From assembly GCF_004006015.1 (NCBI RefSeq), contig NZ_CP034766.1, forward strand, positions 992,001 through 1,056,000: a stretch of DNA of 64,000 nt. Reading direction: 5' to 3'. The translations under genes and the position numbers were made by a program. Under the pieces are notes generated by a model, which did not search any database, was not told the origin of the DNA, and was given only the letters and a program-made list of their open reading frames with translations. Within the stretch, counting starts at the first letter, position 1, and every line of letters begins with the position of its first letter. This document shows, piece after piece, positions 16,982 to 26,799 of the stretch. Origin of the DNA: Rhodococcus sp. X156. Its GTDB lineage: Bacteria; Actinomycetota; Actinomycetes; Mycobacteriales; Mycobacteriaceae.

Positions 16982-17917
16982 TCAGAGCCAGCGACGCTCC
17001 GCCTTGCGACGCTGCTTCGCGCTCTCCTTGGCCAGCTCGGCGCCGCGCTCGCGGGCCTGCTCGGCCAGCTCGGCACCACGCAGGCTGGCGACGGTGGCGA
17101 GCTCGGCGCCACGGGCCCGGGCCAGGTCGGCCCACTCGGAGCCACGCTCGCCGGCCACGGCGGCGAGGACCGCGCTGCGGGCCTTGGCCTGCTCGGCCAG
17201 CACCGGTCCGCGGTCGCTGGCGACCTGGGCCAGCTCACCGCCGCGCTCGGCGGCCAGGCGGGCCAGCTCGGCGGCACGCACCCGGGCAGCCTGGGCCAGC
17301 TGCTCGCTGGAGGCCGACAGGCGCTTGGTGGTGTCGCTCTCGGCGACGCGGTGGGCCAGCTCCTGGCCACGCTCGGCGGCCTTGCTGGCGGCCCCGGCCA
17401 GGGACTCGCCCTTGCCGGAGGCGCCGGCGGCGGCGAAGGGGACCGCGGTGGAGACGGCGGCGCTGGCAGCCTTGGCGGCCTTGCGTCCGCGCCAGCCCAG
17501 CGAAGGCTTGCCCTCGGTGTCCACGGCGGCGAGCATCAGCCCGCCCAGCAGGCCCACGTTCTTGATGAACTGCTGCTGGTCAGCAGCCTTCTTCTTCGGG
17601 TCGGTGGCCTCCCAGAAGGGGTGGCCGGCGACCGTGGTGGGGATGAGCGAGGCCGCGAGCACGGTGGAGGCGAGGCGGGGTGCCTTGCCGGTGGCGAGCA
17701 GCAGCCCGCCCAGCACGTGCACGCCGGCGTTGATCTTCACCAGGGTGTCGGGGTCGGTCGGCACGTTGGCGGTGACGTCGTCGGGCAGGGCCTCCTCAGC
17801 CTTGGTGATGAGGGGGGTGGCCTGCTCGACCCGCGCGCTCGGGTTGCGCAGCGTGTTGATGCCCCCCGAGATGAACGAGGCGGCGAGCATGGGTCGAGCA
17901 AGACGACGGATCAGCAC
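16982..17917 (-). CDS. DoxX-family membrane protein with an 11-residue repeat tail
   Basis: A 311-aa protein. Residues 1 to about 140 are a DoxX domain: R-x-x-L-A-x-x-F-I-S-G-G near the start, hydrophobic segments near 65-80, 85-100 and 115-130, and the family-typical N-A-G-V-H-V-L-G-G. After a linker, residues 202-300 consist of about nine consecutive 11-residue repeats of the form x-R-G-x-E-L-A-x-x-A-x, followed by a basic end. Eleven-residue periodicity is typical of long amphipathic helices or hendecad coiled coils. GTG start behind AGGAGG. DoxX proteins are linked to thiol and respiratory redox complexes, but function here is unknown. Confidence 0.82.
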   Translation of the reverse strand: MLIRRLARPMLAASFISGGINTLRNPSARVEQATPLITKAEEALPDDVTANVPTDPDTLVKINAGVHVLGGLLLATGKAPRLASTVLAASLIPTTVAGHPFWEATDPKKKAADQQQFIKNVGLLGGLMLAAVDTEGKPSLGWRGRKAAKAASAAVSTAVPFAAAGASGKGESLAGAASKAAERGQELAHRVAESDTTKRLSASSEQLAQAARVRAAELARLAAERGGELAQVASDRGPVLAEQAKARSAVLAAVAGERGSEWADLARARGAELATVASLRGAELAEQARERGAELAKESAKQRRKAERRWL

Positions 17918-18023
17918 TGAATCCTCCTGTGGTGACGGTGATGGACCTGTAGGACCCTATTCGCCAACTCTACGAAGGGGAACGCCACTCCGCAGGACGG
18001 CGGGAGGCCCGCGCGTCGGCGAC

Positions 18024-18029
18024 TACGCT
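18024..18029 (+). promoter_or_regulatory. -10 element giving a leaderless proS transcript
   Basis: TACGCT ends 8 bases before the GTG start, with the intervening GACCACCC. The same GACCACCC lies between the -10 and the start of dapA. No Shine-Dalgarno sequence is present, so transcription probably starts at or next to the GTG. Confidence 0.5.
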
Positions 18030-18037
18030 GACCACCC

Positions 18038-19774
18038 GTGATCACCCGCCTGTCCTCCCTGTTCCTGCGCACCCTGCGCGACGACCCCGCTGACGCCGAG
18101 GTGCCCAGCCACAAGCTGCTGGTGCGCGCCGGCTACGTGCGCCGCATCGCTCCCGGCGTCTACTCCTGGCTGCCGCTGGGCCTGCGGGTGCTCCGCGAGG
18201 TGGAGCGGGTGGTGCGCGAGGAGATGGACGCCATCGGCGCGCAGGAGATCAGCCTGCCGGCGCTGCTGCCCCGCCAGGCCTACGAGACCACCAACCGGTG
18301 GACCGAGTACGGCCCGGCGCTGTTCCGGCTCAAGGACCGCAAGAACAACGACTACCTGCTGGGCCCCACCCACGAGGAGATGTTCGCGCTCACCGTGAAG
18401 GGTGAGCTGAACTCCTACAAGGACTTCCCGGTCACCCTCTACCAGGTGCAGACCAAGTACCGCGACGAGGAGCGCCCGCGCGCGGGCATCCTGCGCGGCC
18501 GCGAGTTCATCATGAAGGACTCCTACTCCTTCGACCTCGACGACGAGGGCCTGGCCAAGTCCTACGCCGCCCACCGCGGCGCCTACCAACGGATGTTCGA
18601 GCGCCTCGGCCTCAAGTACGTCATCGTCTCGGCCATGTCCGGAGCCATGGGTGGCTCGGCGTCGGAGGAGTTCCTGGCCGAGAGCGCGAACGGCGAGGAC
18701 ACCTTCGTCCGCTGCCTGGAGTCCGGCTACGCGGCCAACGTGGAGGCCGTCACCACGATGGCCCCGCCCGCCCGGTCGCTGGAGGGCCTGCCCGAGGCCC
18801 GGGTGCTGGACACCCCGGACACCGCCACCATCGACGCCCTGGTGACGTGGGCCAACGGTGCTGACCTGGGCCGCACCGTCACCGCGGCCGACACGCTGAA
18901 GAACATCCTGGTCAAGACCAAGCTCCCGGGCGGTGAGTGGGAGCTGGTGGGCGTCGGCATCCCCGGCGACCGCGAGGTGGACACCAAGCGGCTGGAGGCG
19001 GCGCTGGAGCCGGCCGAGGTGGTGCTGCTCACCGAGTCCGACTTCGCCAAGAACCCGTTCCTGGTCCGGGGCTACATCGGCCCGCGCGCGCTGGCCGCGA
19101 ACGGCGTGCGCTACCTGGTGGACCCCCGCGTGGTCACCGGCACCGCCTGGATCACCGGCGCCGACGAGGCGGGCAAGCACGTGGTGGACCTGGTCTGCGG
19201 GCGCGACTTCACCCCCGACGGCACCATCGAGGCCGCCGAGGTCCGCGACGGCGACCCCTCGCCCGACGGCGGCGGGCCGCTGGTGGCCGCCCGGGGCATC
19301 GAGATCGGCCACATCTTCCAGCTCGGCCGCAAGTACACCGACGCGTTCACCGTGGACGTGCTGGGCCAGGACGGCAAGAAGGTCCGGCCCACCATGGGTT
19401 CCTACGGCGTGGGCGTGTCTCGCCTGGTCGCCGTCATCGCCGAGCAGTGCCACGACGAGCGCGGCCTGCGCTGGCCCGCCGAGGTGGCCCCGGCCGACGT
19501 GCACCTGGTGATCGCTGGCAAGGACGCCGACGCCACGGCGGGGGCGGAGCAGCTGGCCGCTGACCTCGACGCCCGCGGGGTGCGGGTGTTCCTGGACGAC
19601 CGCAAGGCGTCTCCCGGCGTCAAGTTCGCCGACGCCGAGCTGCTGGGCGTGCCGGTGATCTGCGTGGTCGGCCGCGGCTGGAAGGACGGGATGGTGGAGC
19701 TGCGCGACCGCTTCGCCGGCACCAGCCGCGAGGTCCCCGCCGCCGAGGCACTGGAGCTGCTCAGCGGGCGGTAG
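18038..19774 (+). CDS. proS: Prolyl-tRNA synthetase, bacterial type with editing domain
   Basis: A 578-aa class II synthetase that charges tRNA-Pro. Motif 2 is recognisable in [10 protein letters not shown] followed by [11 protein letters not shown]; motif 3 is G-S-Y-G-V-G-V-S-R. Between them (about 225-395) is the YbaK-like INS editing domain typical of bacterial ProRS, which hydrolyses Ala-tRNA-Pro. The anticodon-binding domain occupies the last 100 residues. The GTG start has no ribosome site; a -10-like TACGCT ends 8 bases before it, so the mRNA may be leaderless. A hairpin after the stop overlaps the convergent gene. Confidence 0.96.
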   Translation: MITRLSSLFLRTLRDDPADAEVPSHKLLVRAGYVRRIAPGVYSWLPLGLRVLREVERVVREEMDAIGAQEISLPALLPRQAYETTNRWTEYGPALFRLKDRKNNDYLLGPTHEEMFALTVKGELNSYKDFPVTLYQVQTKYRDEERPRAGILRGREFIMKDSYSFDLDDEGLAKSYAAHRGAYQRMFERLGLKYVIVSAMSGAMGGSASEEFLAESANGEDTFVRCLESGYAANVEAVTTMAPPARSLEGLPEARVLDTPDTATIDALVTWANGADLGRTVTAADTLKNILVKTKLPGGEWELVGVGIPGDREVDTKRLEAALEPAEVVLLTESDFAKNPFLVRGYIGPRALAANGVRYLVDPRVVTGTAWITGADEAGKHVVDLVCGRDFTPDGTIEAAEVRDGDPSPDGGGPLVAARGIEIGHIFQLGRKYTDAFTVDVLGQDGKKVRPTMGSYGVGVSRLVAVIAEQCHDERGLRWPAEVAPADVHLVIAGKDADATAGAEQLAADLDARGVRVFLDDRKASPGVKFADAELLGVPVICVVGRGWKDGMVELRDRFAGTSREVPAAEALELLSGR

Positions 19775-19782
19775 CTCCCCGG

Positions 19783-19820
19783 AGGTCCGGCTCAGCCGCG
19801 CAGGTAGCTGAGCCGGACCT
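19783..19820 (+). terminator. proS terminator embedded in the 3' end of yjbQ
   Basis: A perfect 14-bp inverted repeat with a 10-base loop starts 8 bases after the proS stop. Its distal arm encodes the last residues of the convergent yjbQ gene, so one sequence has two jobs. Confidence 0.75.
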
Positions 19821-20202
19821 GGCGGGTGGTGTTGTCGCCGTTGGTGTCCACCAGGCACACCGACTGCCAGGTGCCCAGCGCCAGCTCGCCGCCGAGCACC
19901 GGGATGGTGGCGTGCGGGGCGACGAGCGCGGGCAGCACGTGGTCGCGGCCGTGGCCGGGGGAGCCGTGCCGGTGGCGCCAGCGGTCGTCGGCGGGCAGCA
20001 GCTCGCGCAGGATCGCCAGCAGGTCGGTCTCGCTGCCCGCGCCGGTCTCCAGCACCGCCACCCCGGCGGTGGCGTGCGGCACCCACACGTTGAGCAGGCC
20101 CTCGTCAGCGTCGCAGTCGGCGAGGAAGCGGGCGCAGTCGGCGGTCAGGTCGGCGACGGTCTCGGCGGAGCCGGTGCGCACCTCGAGCACGGTGGTCTTC
20201 AT
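19792..20202 (-). CDS. YjbQ / UPF0047 family protein
   Basis: A 136-aa soluble protein of the YjbQ family, some of whose members show weak thiamine-phosphate synthase activity in vitro. Landmarks are W-V-P-H-A-T-A-G-V near 40-48, H-R-H-G-S-P-G-H-G-R-D-H near 77-88 and the C-terminal L-G-T-W-Q-S-V, with the clustered histidines forming the presumed metal site. The ATG overlaps the stop of the upstream DUF4439 gene (ATGA), so it is the last gene of a three-gene unit antisense to the flanking proS and rimP. Confidence 0.9.
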   Translation of the reverse strand: MKTTVLEVRTGSAETVADLTADCARFLADCDADEGLLNVWVPHATAGVAVLETGAGSETDLLAILRELLPADDRWRHRHGSPGHGRDHVLPALVAPHATIPVLGGELALGTWQSVCLVDTNGDNTTRQVRLSYLRG

Positions 20203-20666
20203 GGCTGTCCCGGGAAGGCAGTGGTGACGGGGTTGGTGGTCAGCGCGGCACGCCAGTAGGCGGCGCGCACCGCGCAGTCGGTGAGCGCCGCGGCGGCGGT
20301 GGCCCGCAGGCCGGTGGCGCTGGCGTCGGGCGCGGAGCGCTCCAGCACGGCCCGCCAGGCCACCGCGGTCTCGGTCTCCACCCGCACGCCCAGCTCGGCG
20401 GCCGTGATCGGGTCGTTGACCGCGACGGGCAGCGTGTAGCCGGCCGCGGCGTGCGGCGGGGTGGCGCCGGTGGCCCGCAGCGCCTCGCTGGTGGCGTCGC
20501 GGCGGGCGCGGTGTGCGGCGGAGACGGCGGTGACCCAGGCCTGGCGCTGCGGCGACGCGTGGGCGTCCACCACGCCGTAGGCGAACACGGCAGCGTGCTC
20601 GGCGGCCACGGCGTCGGCCAGGGCCTGCTGCTGCTCGGCGGCGTCGGGGGTGCGGGGGGTGCTCAT
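20199..20666 (-). CDS. Ferritin-like DUF4439 protein
   Basis: A 155-aa alpha-helical protein with the ferritin-like DUF4439 fold. It begins with a helix containing A-V-A-A-E-H-A-A-V-F-A-Y-G, carrying a Glu-His pair as in four-helix-bundle metal proteins, and continues with Ala-rich helices. No signal peptide is seen. It sits between the lipoprotein gene and yjbQ with 4-base overlaps on both sides. The homologous pair in M. tuberculosis (Rv2844 and Rv2843, from memory) lies at the same locus, also antisense to proS and rimP. Whether it binds iron is unknown. Confidence 0.85.
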   Translation of the reverse strand: MSTPRTPDAAEQQQALADAVAAEHAAVFAYGVVDAHASPQRQAWVTAVSAAHRARRDATSEALRATGATPPHAAAGYTLPVAVNDPITAAELGVRVETETAVAWRAVLERSAPDASATGLRATAAAALTDCAVRAAYWRAALTTNPVTTAFPGQP

Positions 20667-21232
20667 GCCAGCACCGCCTGGTGGCTGGCGCAGGCGGCGG
20701 CGACGGAGCCCAGCAGCCCGGCGCGGTAGGCCGGCTCGGTCCGCGCCAGCTCGGCGGCGGCGCGCTCGTGGGCCTGCAGCTCGGTCTTGAGCTCGGCCAC
20801 GGTGGCCGGGCCCGGGGTGGCCGGGGCCGTCGACCCGGCCGCGGACGTGGTGGCCGGCTGGGTGGTGCTGGTGGCCCCGGACTGCGGGGTGGCCGGGGTG
20901 GGGCCCGCGGCGCGGGTGACCTCCGCCTCGATGGCCTCGGCGTGCGCCGTGCGGTCGGCGGACACTGTGCTGAGCACCACAGCCTGCTCGGGAACGGTGG
21001 TGGCCAGCTGGGTGGCGGCGGCGGCGTCGGCACGGGCTGCGGCGGCGAGGGCGATCAGCGGGTCCACCCGAGGCTCGACGTCCTGTTCCTGCTGGTCAGG
21101 GCTGTCTGAACCGCCCAGCACCCCGCACCCGCTGGCCGCCAGGGTCATTGCCACCGCAGTGGCACCGAGCGCGAAGCGGCGGCGGGTGAGCACCGGCAGG
21201 ACGGGGCTTGTAACGGGAGGCACGACGGTCAT
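20663..21232 (-). CDS. Secreted lipoprotein with Tat-like signal, paired with DUF4439
   Basis: A 189-aa protein of unknown function. R17-R18-R19-F-A-L followed by a hydrophobic run and A-A-S-G-C36 reads as a twin-arginine-type signal with a lipobox. The mature part has two Ala-rich helical blocks (about 55-110 and 145-185) separated by a Ser/Thr/Pro/Gly linker, and it resembles a degenerate version of the downstream DUF4439 helices. It overlaps the DUF4439 gene by 4 bases. A folded, Tat-exported partner of the ferritin-like protein is a possibility, not shown. Confidence 0.72.
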   Translation of the reverse strand: MTVVPPVTSPVLPVLTRRRFALGATAVAMTLAASGCGVLGGSDSPDQQEQDVEPRVDPLIALAAAARADAAAATQLATTVPEQAVVLSTVSADRTAHAEAIEAEVTRAAGPTPATPQSGATSTTQPATTSAAGSTAPATPGPATVAELKTELQAHERAAAELARTEPAYRAGLLGSVAAACASHQAVLA

Positions 21233-21326
21233 CTTGCCAGCCGCGAGCCGCTAGTCTGAGCATTCGCGGGCGCACTCCAGTCGCCTGCCACAACTGCACG
21301 CCTCAACCCAGCTGGGAGCCCCACTC

Positions 21327-21995
21327 ATGCCCGTCCCGCCCCCAGACAAGGTCACCGAGCTCATCGGTGACGTCGTCGCCGGCTTCGCCTGCGACCTGGA
21401 AGGTGTCACGGTCTCCGCAGCGGGCCGTCGCAGCGTCGTCCGCATCATCGTGGACTCCGAGGACGGGCTGGAGCTCGACGAGGTCGCCGAGCTGAGCCGG
21501 GCCATCTCCGCGGTGCTCGACGCCACGCCCGGCGTGGCCGACTCCTCCTACACCCTCGAGGTCACCACACCCGGCGTGGACCGCCCGCTCACCCTGGAGC
21601 GGCACTGGCGCCGTGCCCGCGGCCGACGAGTCGCCGTGACCCTGGAGCAGGAGAAGGTGAGCGGCCGGGTGGGCGAGGTCGTCGACGGCACCGTGACGCT
21701 GGTGCTGACCGCTCGACCGCAGCCACAGGTGCGCACCGTCGCGCTGGCCGACGTCCGCTCCGCCGTGGTCGAGGTGGAGTTCTCCCGGCCGGACCCGGCC
21801 GAGCTGGCCATCACCGGAGCGCCCCGCGGTGCGGTCCCCGGGGAGCCGGTCGAGCTGGGGGAAGCGACCGGCGACACCCAGGACGACGACACCGAAGACC
21901 ACGACACCGAAGACACCGAAGACACCGAAGACAGTGACGCGGGGGGATCGAGCACGGTGGACAACGCCGTGGCGGACAACGAGGAGAACAAGTGA
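21327..21995 (+). CDS. rimP: Ribosome maturation factor RimP
   Basis: A 222-aa protein needed for 30S assembly. The two RimP domains occupy about 1-160, with [10 protein letters not shown] and [11 protein letters not shown] as landmarks. The last 50 residues form an acidic tail containing repeated T-E-D units, encoded by a 9-bp tandem repeat (21903-21929). GGAG lies about 11 bases before the ATG. The stop overlaps the GTG of nusA (GTGA), and the rimP-nusA-ylxR-infB order is the classic nus operon. Confidence 0.95.
   Translation: MPVPPPDKVTELIGDVVAGFACDLEGVTVSAAGRRSVVRIIVDSEDGLELDEVAELSRAISAVLDATPGVADSSYTLEVTTPGVDRPLTLERHWRRARGRRVAVTLEQEKVSGRVGEVVDGTVTLVLTARPQPQVRTVALADVRSAVVEVEFSRPDPAELAITGAPRGAVPGEPVELGEATGDTQDDDTEDHDTEDTEDTEDSDAGGSSTVDNAVADNEENK
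21903..21929 (+). repeat. Three tandem 9-bp units in the rimP acidic tail
   Basis: GACACCGAA is repeated three times in frame, with a fourth imperfect copy just upstream, and encodes Asp-Thr-Glu. Such a repeat can gain or lose units by slippage without shifting frame. Confidence 0.85.
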
Positions 21996-23047
21996 ATATC
22001 GACGTCGCGGCCCTGCGCGCAATCGAGTCGGAGAAGGGCGTGTCCATCGAGACCGTCATCTCGGCGATCCAGTCCGCGCTGCTCACCGCGTACAAGCACG
22101 TCGACGGCCACCAGCCGGACGCCCGCATCGACGTCGACCGGCGAACCGGCCTGGTCCGGGTGATGGCCCGCGAGGTCGACTCCGAGGGCAACCTCGTCTC
22201 CGAGTGGGACGACACCCCGGAGGGCTTCGGCCGCATCGCCGCCACCACGGCGCGACAGGTGATCCTGCAGCGGCTGCGCGACGCCGAGCACGAGCACACC
22301 TTCGGCGAGTTCGCCACGCACGAGGGCGAGATCGTCGGCGGCGTGGTGCAGCGCGACTCCCGGGCCAACGCCCGCGGCATGGTGGTGGTGCGCATCGGCA
22401 GCGAGGCCACCGGCGTGGAGGGCGTGATGCCACCGGCCGAGCAGGTGCCCGGGGAGAGCTACGAGCACGGCGAGCGGGTCAAGTGCTACGTCGTGGGCGT
22501 CACCCGCGGCCAGCGCGGGCCGGTCATCAGCCTCTCCCGCACCCACCCGAACCTGGTGCGCAAGCTCTTCGCCCTGGAGGTGCCCGAGATCGCGGACGGC
22601 TCCGTGGAGATCATGGCCGTCGCCCGCGAGGCCGGGCACCGGTCCAAGATCGCGGTGCGCACCAAGGTGGCGGGGCTCAACGCCAAGGGCGCCTGCATCG
22701 GTCCGATGGGGCAGCGCGTGCGCAACGTCATGAGCGAGCTGGCGGGGGAGAAGATCGACATCATCGACTACGACGACGACCCCGCCCGCTTCGTCGGCAA
22801 CGCCCTGTCGCCGTCCAAGGTCGTCAGCGTCACCGTGGTGGACGAGGCGGCTCGCGCTGCGCGCGTGGTGGTCCCGGACTTCCAGCTGTCCCTGGCGATC
22901 GGCAAGGAAGGGCAGAACGCACGGCTGGCCGCGCGGCTCACCGGGTGGCGAATCGACATCCGCAGCGACGCGGCGCCGACCGACGAGACGGCCGCCGCGG
23001 GACCGGGTGAACGGGACGGTTCGTCGCAAGGCCGGCAGGAGCGCTAG
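21992..23047 (+). CDS. nusA: Transcription termination/antitermination factor NusA
   Basis: A 351-aa RNA polymerase-binding factor. The N-terminal RNAP-binding domain occupies about 1-125, the S1 domain about 130-200 and two KH domains about 200-340, with the KH signature around [10 protein letters not shown] and a second near [10 protein letters not shown]. It lacks the acidic repeats of the longer proteobacterial form, as is usual in actinobacteria. The GTG start overlaps the rimP stop, and ylxR begins 2 bases after the nusA stop. Confidence 0.96.
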   Translation: MNIDVAALRAIESEKGVSIETVISAIQSALLTAYKHVDGHQPDARIDVDRRTGLVRVMAREVDSEGNLVSEWDDTPEGFGRIAATTARQVILQRLRDAEHEHTFGEFATHEGEIVGGVVQRDSRANARGMVVVRIGSEATGVEGVMPPAEQVPGESYEHGERVKCYVVGVTRGQRGPVISLSRTHPNLVRKLFALEVPEIADGSVEIMAVAREAGHRSKIAVRTKVAGLNAKGACIGPMGQRVRNVMSELAGEKIDIIDYDDDPARFVGNALSPSKVVSVTVVDEAARAARVVVPDFQLSLAIGKEGQNARLAARLTGWRIDIRSDAAPTDETAAAGPGERDGSSQGRQER

Positions 23048-23049
23048 AC

Positions 23050-23400
23050 TTGTCCGTGGTCGAGCTTGACGCCCTGTGTTCCACTCGGTCCGCCGCGGCA
23101 CACCAGCCGCAACGGACCTGTGTGGGGTGCCGGGTCCGGGCGTCGACCGCCGAACTGCTCAGGGTAGTTGCGCGAGGCTCGTGCGTGATCCCTGATCCGC
23201 AGCACAGGATGACCGGACGGGGTGCGTGGTTGCACCCCACCAGCCGGTGTCTGGACGCTGCGGAGCGGCGGCGAGCACTTCCCAGGGCACTGCGTGTTCC
23301 TGGTCCGCTCGACGTCAGTGCAGCAGCCGCCCTCGTGGCGGACAGTTCGGTGAGCACCACAGAGCATGCCCACCAAGGAAGACAGGCCAAGAACTCATGA
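23050..23400 (+). CDS. ylxR: YlxR family (DUF448) RNA-binding protein
   Basis: A 116-aa nucleic-acid-binding protein. The family signature R-T-C-V-G-C-R-x-R is present near 23-31, followed by E-L-L-R-V-V, P-D-P and G-R-G-A-W-L-H-P. The TTG at 23050 is preferred because AGGAG lies 8 bases upstream; a GTG two codons later is the alternative. It sits between nusA and infB as in most bacteria. In some species YlxR influences RNase P or transcription, but its role here is unknown. The last 20 residues are not conserved. Confidence 0.9.
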   Translation: MSVVELDALCSTRSAAAHQPQRTCVGCRVRASTAELLRVVARGSCVIPDPQHRMTGRGAWLHPTSRCLDAAERRRALPRALRVPGPLDVSAAAALVADSSVSTTEHAHQGRQAKNS

Positions 23401-23488
23401 GCACCCCGTGAAGTCTCAGTGATGAACGTCCGTCGGTTGTAACCGAGGTCGTGCGGATCTTGCCGCCGGCCTCCCAGTAAGGAGAGCA

Positions 23489-26427
23489 GTGGCAGGTAAG
23501 GCCCGCGTGCACGAGCTAGCGAAAGAGCTCGGTGTCACCAGCAAGGATGTTCTCGCCAAGCTCAAGGAGCAGGGCGAGTTCGTGAAGTCAGCGTCTTCCA
23601 CGGTCGAGGCGCCAGTCGCCCGTCGACTGCGGGAGGCATTCCCCGGAGCGAACGGCAGCAGCGCGGCCCCCGCCGCGCAGCCCACGCCGGGTGGAGCCCG
23701 TCCGGGACCCCGTCCCGGCGCGCGTCCGTCCGCCCCCGAAGCGCCTGCAGCGCAGCAGCCGTCCGGCCCCCGGCCGGGCGCTCCCGCGCCGTCGCCGGCC
23801 CAGCAGGCTCCTGCCCCGCAGGCACCCGCCGCCCAGCGTCCGGAGCCGCAGGCCCCGGCCGCGCAGGCTCCGGCACCGCAGGCACCCGCGGCTCGGGCCA
23901 CCTCGGCCAAGCCCGGTGCGCCCGCACCGCAGGCCCCCGCGGCAGCTCCGGCTCCCGCGCCGCAGGCTCCTGCCCCGCAGGCACCGGCAGCTCCGGAGCC
24001 CCAGGCCCCCGCGGCTCAGGCTCCCGCAGCCCAGGCTCCGTCGGCCCCGTCGCCGGCCGGACCCAAGCCTGGTCCCAAGGCTCCGGCGCCCAAGGCTCCG
24101 CGAGTGGGCAACAACCCGTTCAGCTCTGCCCCGACGCCGCCGCGCCCTGCGGCTGCCCCGCGTCCGGGTGCAGCGCCTGCCCCCGGTGCCGGTGCTCCGC
24201 GTCCGGGTGCACCGCGTCCGGCCGCCGGTCCTGGTGGACCGCGTCCGGCTCCTGGCGCCGGTGGTCCCCGGCCCAGCCCTGGCAACATGCCGCCGCGTCC
24301 CAGCCCGGGTGCGATGCCCCAGCGTGCGGCCCGTCCGGCTGCCGGTCCTGGTGGTCGTCCCGGTCGTCCGGGTGCTCCCGGCGGTGCTCGCACCGGCGGT
24401 CCCGGTGGCGGCGGCAACTACCGCGGTGGTGGCACCGGTGCGCCGGCAGGTCCCCCGCGGGCTCCGGCTTCCGGGGTCGTCCCGGTGGCGGCAACCGCGG
24501 TCGGGGTGCTGCGGCTGGTGCCTTCGGTCGCGCGGGCGGTCCCGTCCGTCGCGGTCGCAAGTCGAAGCGGGCGAAGCGCGCCGAGTACGAGAGCATGCAG
24601 GCGCCCGCCGTCGGCGGCGTGCGGCTGCCGCACGGCAACGGCGAGACCATCCGGCTCGCCCGCGGTGCCTCGCTGTCGGACTTCGCCGAGAAGATCGACG
24701 CGAACCCCGCTGCGCTGGTGCAGGCCCTGTTCCACCTCGGTGAGATGGTCACGGCCACCCAGTCGGTCAACGACGAGATCCTGGAGCTGCTCGGCTCCGA
24801 GATGAACTACGTCGTGCAGGTGGTCAGCCCGGAGGACGAGGACCGCGAGCTGCTCAACGCCTTCGACCTCACCTACGGCGAGGACGAGGGCGGCGAGGAG
24901 GACCTCGTCGTGCGTCCGCCGGTGGTCACCGTCATGGGTCACGTCGACCACGGAAAGACCCGACTGCTGGACACCATCCGCAAGGAGAACGTCCGCGAGG
25001 GCGAGGCCGGTGGCATCACCCAGCACATCGGTGCCTACCAGGTGCTCACCGAGCTCGAGGGCAACCAGCGACTGGTCACCTTCATCGACACCCCCGGTCA
25101 CGAGGCGTTCACCGCCATGCGTGCCCGTGGTGCGAAGGCCACCGACCTGGCGATCCTGGTGGTTGCCGCCGACGACGGCGTCATGCCGCAGACGGTGGAG
25201 GCCATCAACCACGCCCAGGCAGCGGACGTGCCGATCGTGGTGGCGGTGAACAAGATCGACAAGGAGGGGGCCAACCCCGAGAAGATCCGCCAGCAGCTCA
25301 CCGAGTACAACCTGGTGGCCGAGGAGTACGGCGGCGACACGATGTTCGTCGACATCTCCGCAAAGCAGGGCACGAACATCGACGCCCTGCTGGAGGCCGT
25401 GCTGCTCACCGCGGACGCGGCGCTGGACCTGCGGGCCAACCCGGACATGGACGCCCAGGGTGTGGCCATCGAGGCCCACCTCGACCGCGGCCGTGGCCCG
25501 GTGGCCACCGTGCTCATCCAGCGAGGCACGCTGCGCGTCGGTGACTCCGTCGTCGCCGGTGACGCCTACGGCCGGGTGCGCCGGATGGTCGACGAGCACG
25601 GCGAGGACGTCCTCGAGGCGACCCCGTCGCGCCCGGTGCAGGTCATCGGGTTCACCTCGGTGCCCGGTGCCGGCGACAACCTGCTGAAGGTCGACGAGGA
25701 CCGCATCGCGCGGCAGATCGCCGACCGTCGCAACGCGCGCAAGCGCAACGCGCTGCAGGCTCGCTCCCGCAAGCGGATCAGCCTGGACGACCTGGATGCG
25801 GCGCTCAAGGAGACCAACGAGCTCAACCTCATCCTCAAGGGCGACAACTCCGGAACGGTGGAGGCCCTCGAGGAGGCGCTGTACAACATCCAGATCGACG
25901 ACGAGGTGCAGCTGCGCGTCATCGACCGCGGTGTCGGTGGCATCACCGAGACCAACGTCAACCTGGCGGCCGCGTCCAACGCGATTATCATCGGCTTCAA
26001 CGTCCGCGCGGAGGGCAAGGCCACTGAGCTGGCCACTCGCGAGGGTGTCGACATCCGGTACTACACGGTGATCTACCAGGCCATCGACGAGATCGAGAGT
26101 GCGCTCAAGGGCATGCTCAAGCCGATCTACGAAGAGGTCGAGCTGGGCCGCGCGGAGATCCGGGCACTGTTCCGCTCCTCCAAGGTCGGCACGATCGCCG
26201 GTTGCATGGTCAAGTCCGGCCAGGTCAAGCGCAACGCCAAGGCCCGGCTCATCCGGGACGGTCGCGTCATCGCCGAGAACGTCAACGTCACCTCGCTGCG
26301 GCGGGAGAAGGAAGACGTCACGGAGGTTCGCGAGGGCTTCGAGTGTGGTCTGACCCTGTCGTACTCCGACATCAAGGTCGACGACATCATCGAGACCTAC
26401 GAGATGCGCGAGAAGCCGCGCGACTAG
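23489..26427 (+). CDS. infB: Translation initiation factor IF-2 (frameshifted by one missing base)
   Basis: GTPase that places initiator tRNA on the 30S subunit. The N-terminal IF2_N domain (about 1-50) is followed by roughly 300 Pro/Ala/Gly-rich residues, then a second IF2_N region, the G domain (G-H-V-D-H-G-K-T encoded at 24937-24960; D-T-P-G-H-E; N-K-I-D; S-A-K) and the C-terminal IF-2 domains. The frame breaks in the C run at 24452-24456: the N-terminal part reads in one frame and everything from about 24457 in another. Adding one C restores [13 protein letters not shown] and gives 979 aa. As infB is essential, this is almost certainly a sequence error. GTG start behind AAGGAG. Confidence 0.93.
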
Positions 26428-26434
26428 TCCGCAA

Positions 26435-26475
26435 CGCGCGGGTTGGGTGTGCCACGAGCACACCCAACCCGCGCG
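26435..26475 (+). terminator. Strong hairpin after infB
   Basis: A perfect 18-bp stem with a 5-base CACGA loop starts 7 bases after the infB stop. It would end the nus operon, although ylxP begins only 30 bases beyond it. Confidence 0.85.
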
Positions 26476-26505
26476 GTTGTGGCTCGACCAGCCGGAGGTG
26501 CCGAC

Positions 26506-26799
26506 GTGTACGTGGGTGTCCTCGAGCTGGACGTGCTCCTCGGTGACGTCGCCTCGCTCAAGCAGAAGCGCTCCGTGGTCCGGCCCGTGGTGGCCGAGCT
26601 GCGGCGCCGCTTCGAGGTGTCGGTGGCCGAGGCTGGACTGCAGGACCGGTACCGGCGCAGCGTGATCGGTGTTGCCGTCGTCTCGTCGGATGCTGCTCAC
26701 ATGCACCAGGTGCTGGACTCCTGCGAGCGTATGGTGGCCGGGCGGCCGGAGCTTGACCTGCTCTCGGCGCACCGCCGGGTCCTCGGCCCGCACGACTAG
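26506..26799 (+). CDS. YlxP family (DUF503) protein
   Basis: A 97-aa protein of the DUF503/YlxP family, found next to infB and rbfA in many Gram-positives and implicated in ribosome work. The landmark is [11 protein letters not shown] near 20-30; the rest is a ferredoxin-like alpha/beta pattern. The GTG at 26506 has GGAGGT 6 bases upstream. A longer frame starts at 26443 inside the terminator hairpin and is rejected. Confidence 0.9.
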   Translation: MYVGVLELDVLLGDVASLKQKRSVVRPVVAELRRRFEVSVAEAGLQDRYRRSVIGVAVVSSDAAHMHQVLDSCERMVAGRPELDLLSAHRRVLGPHD

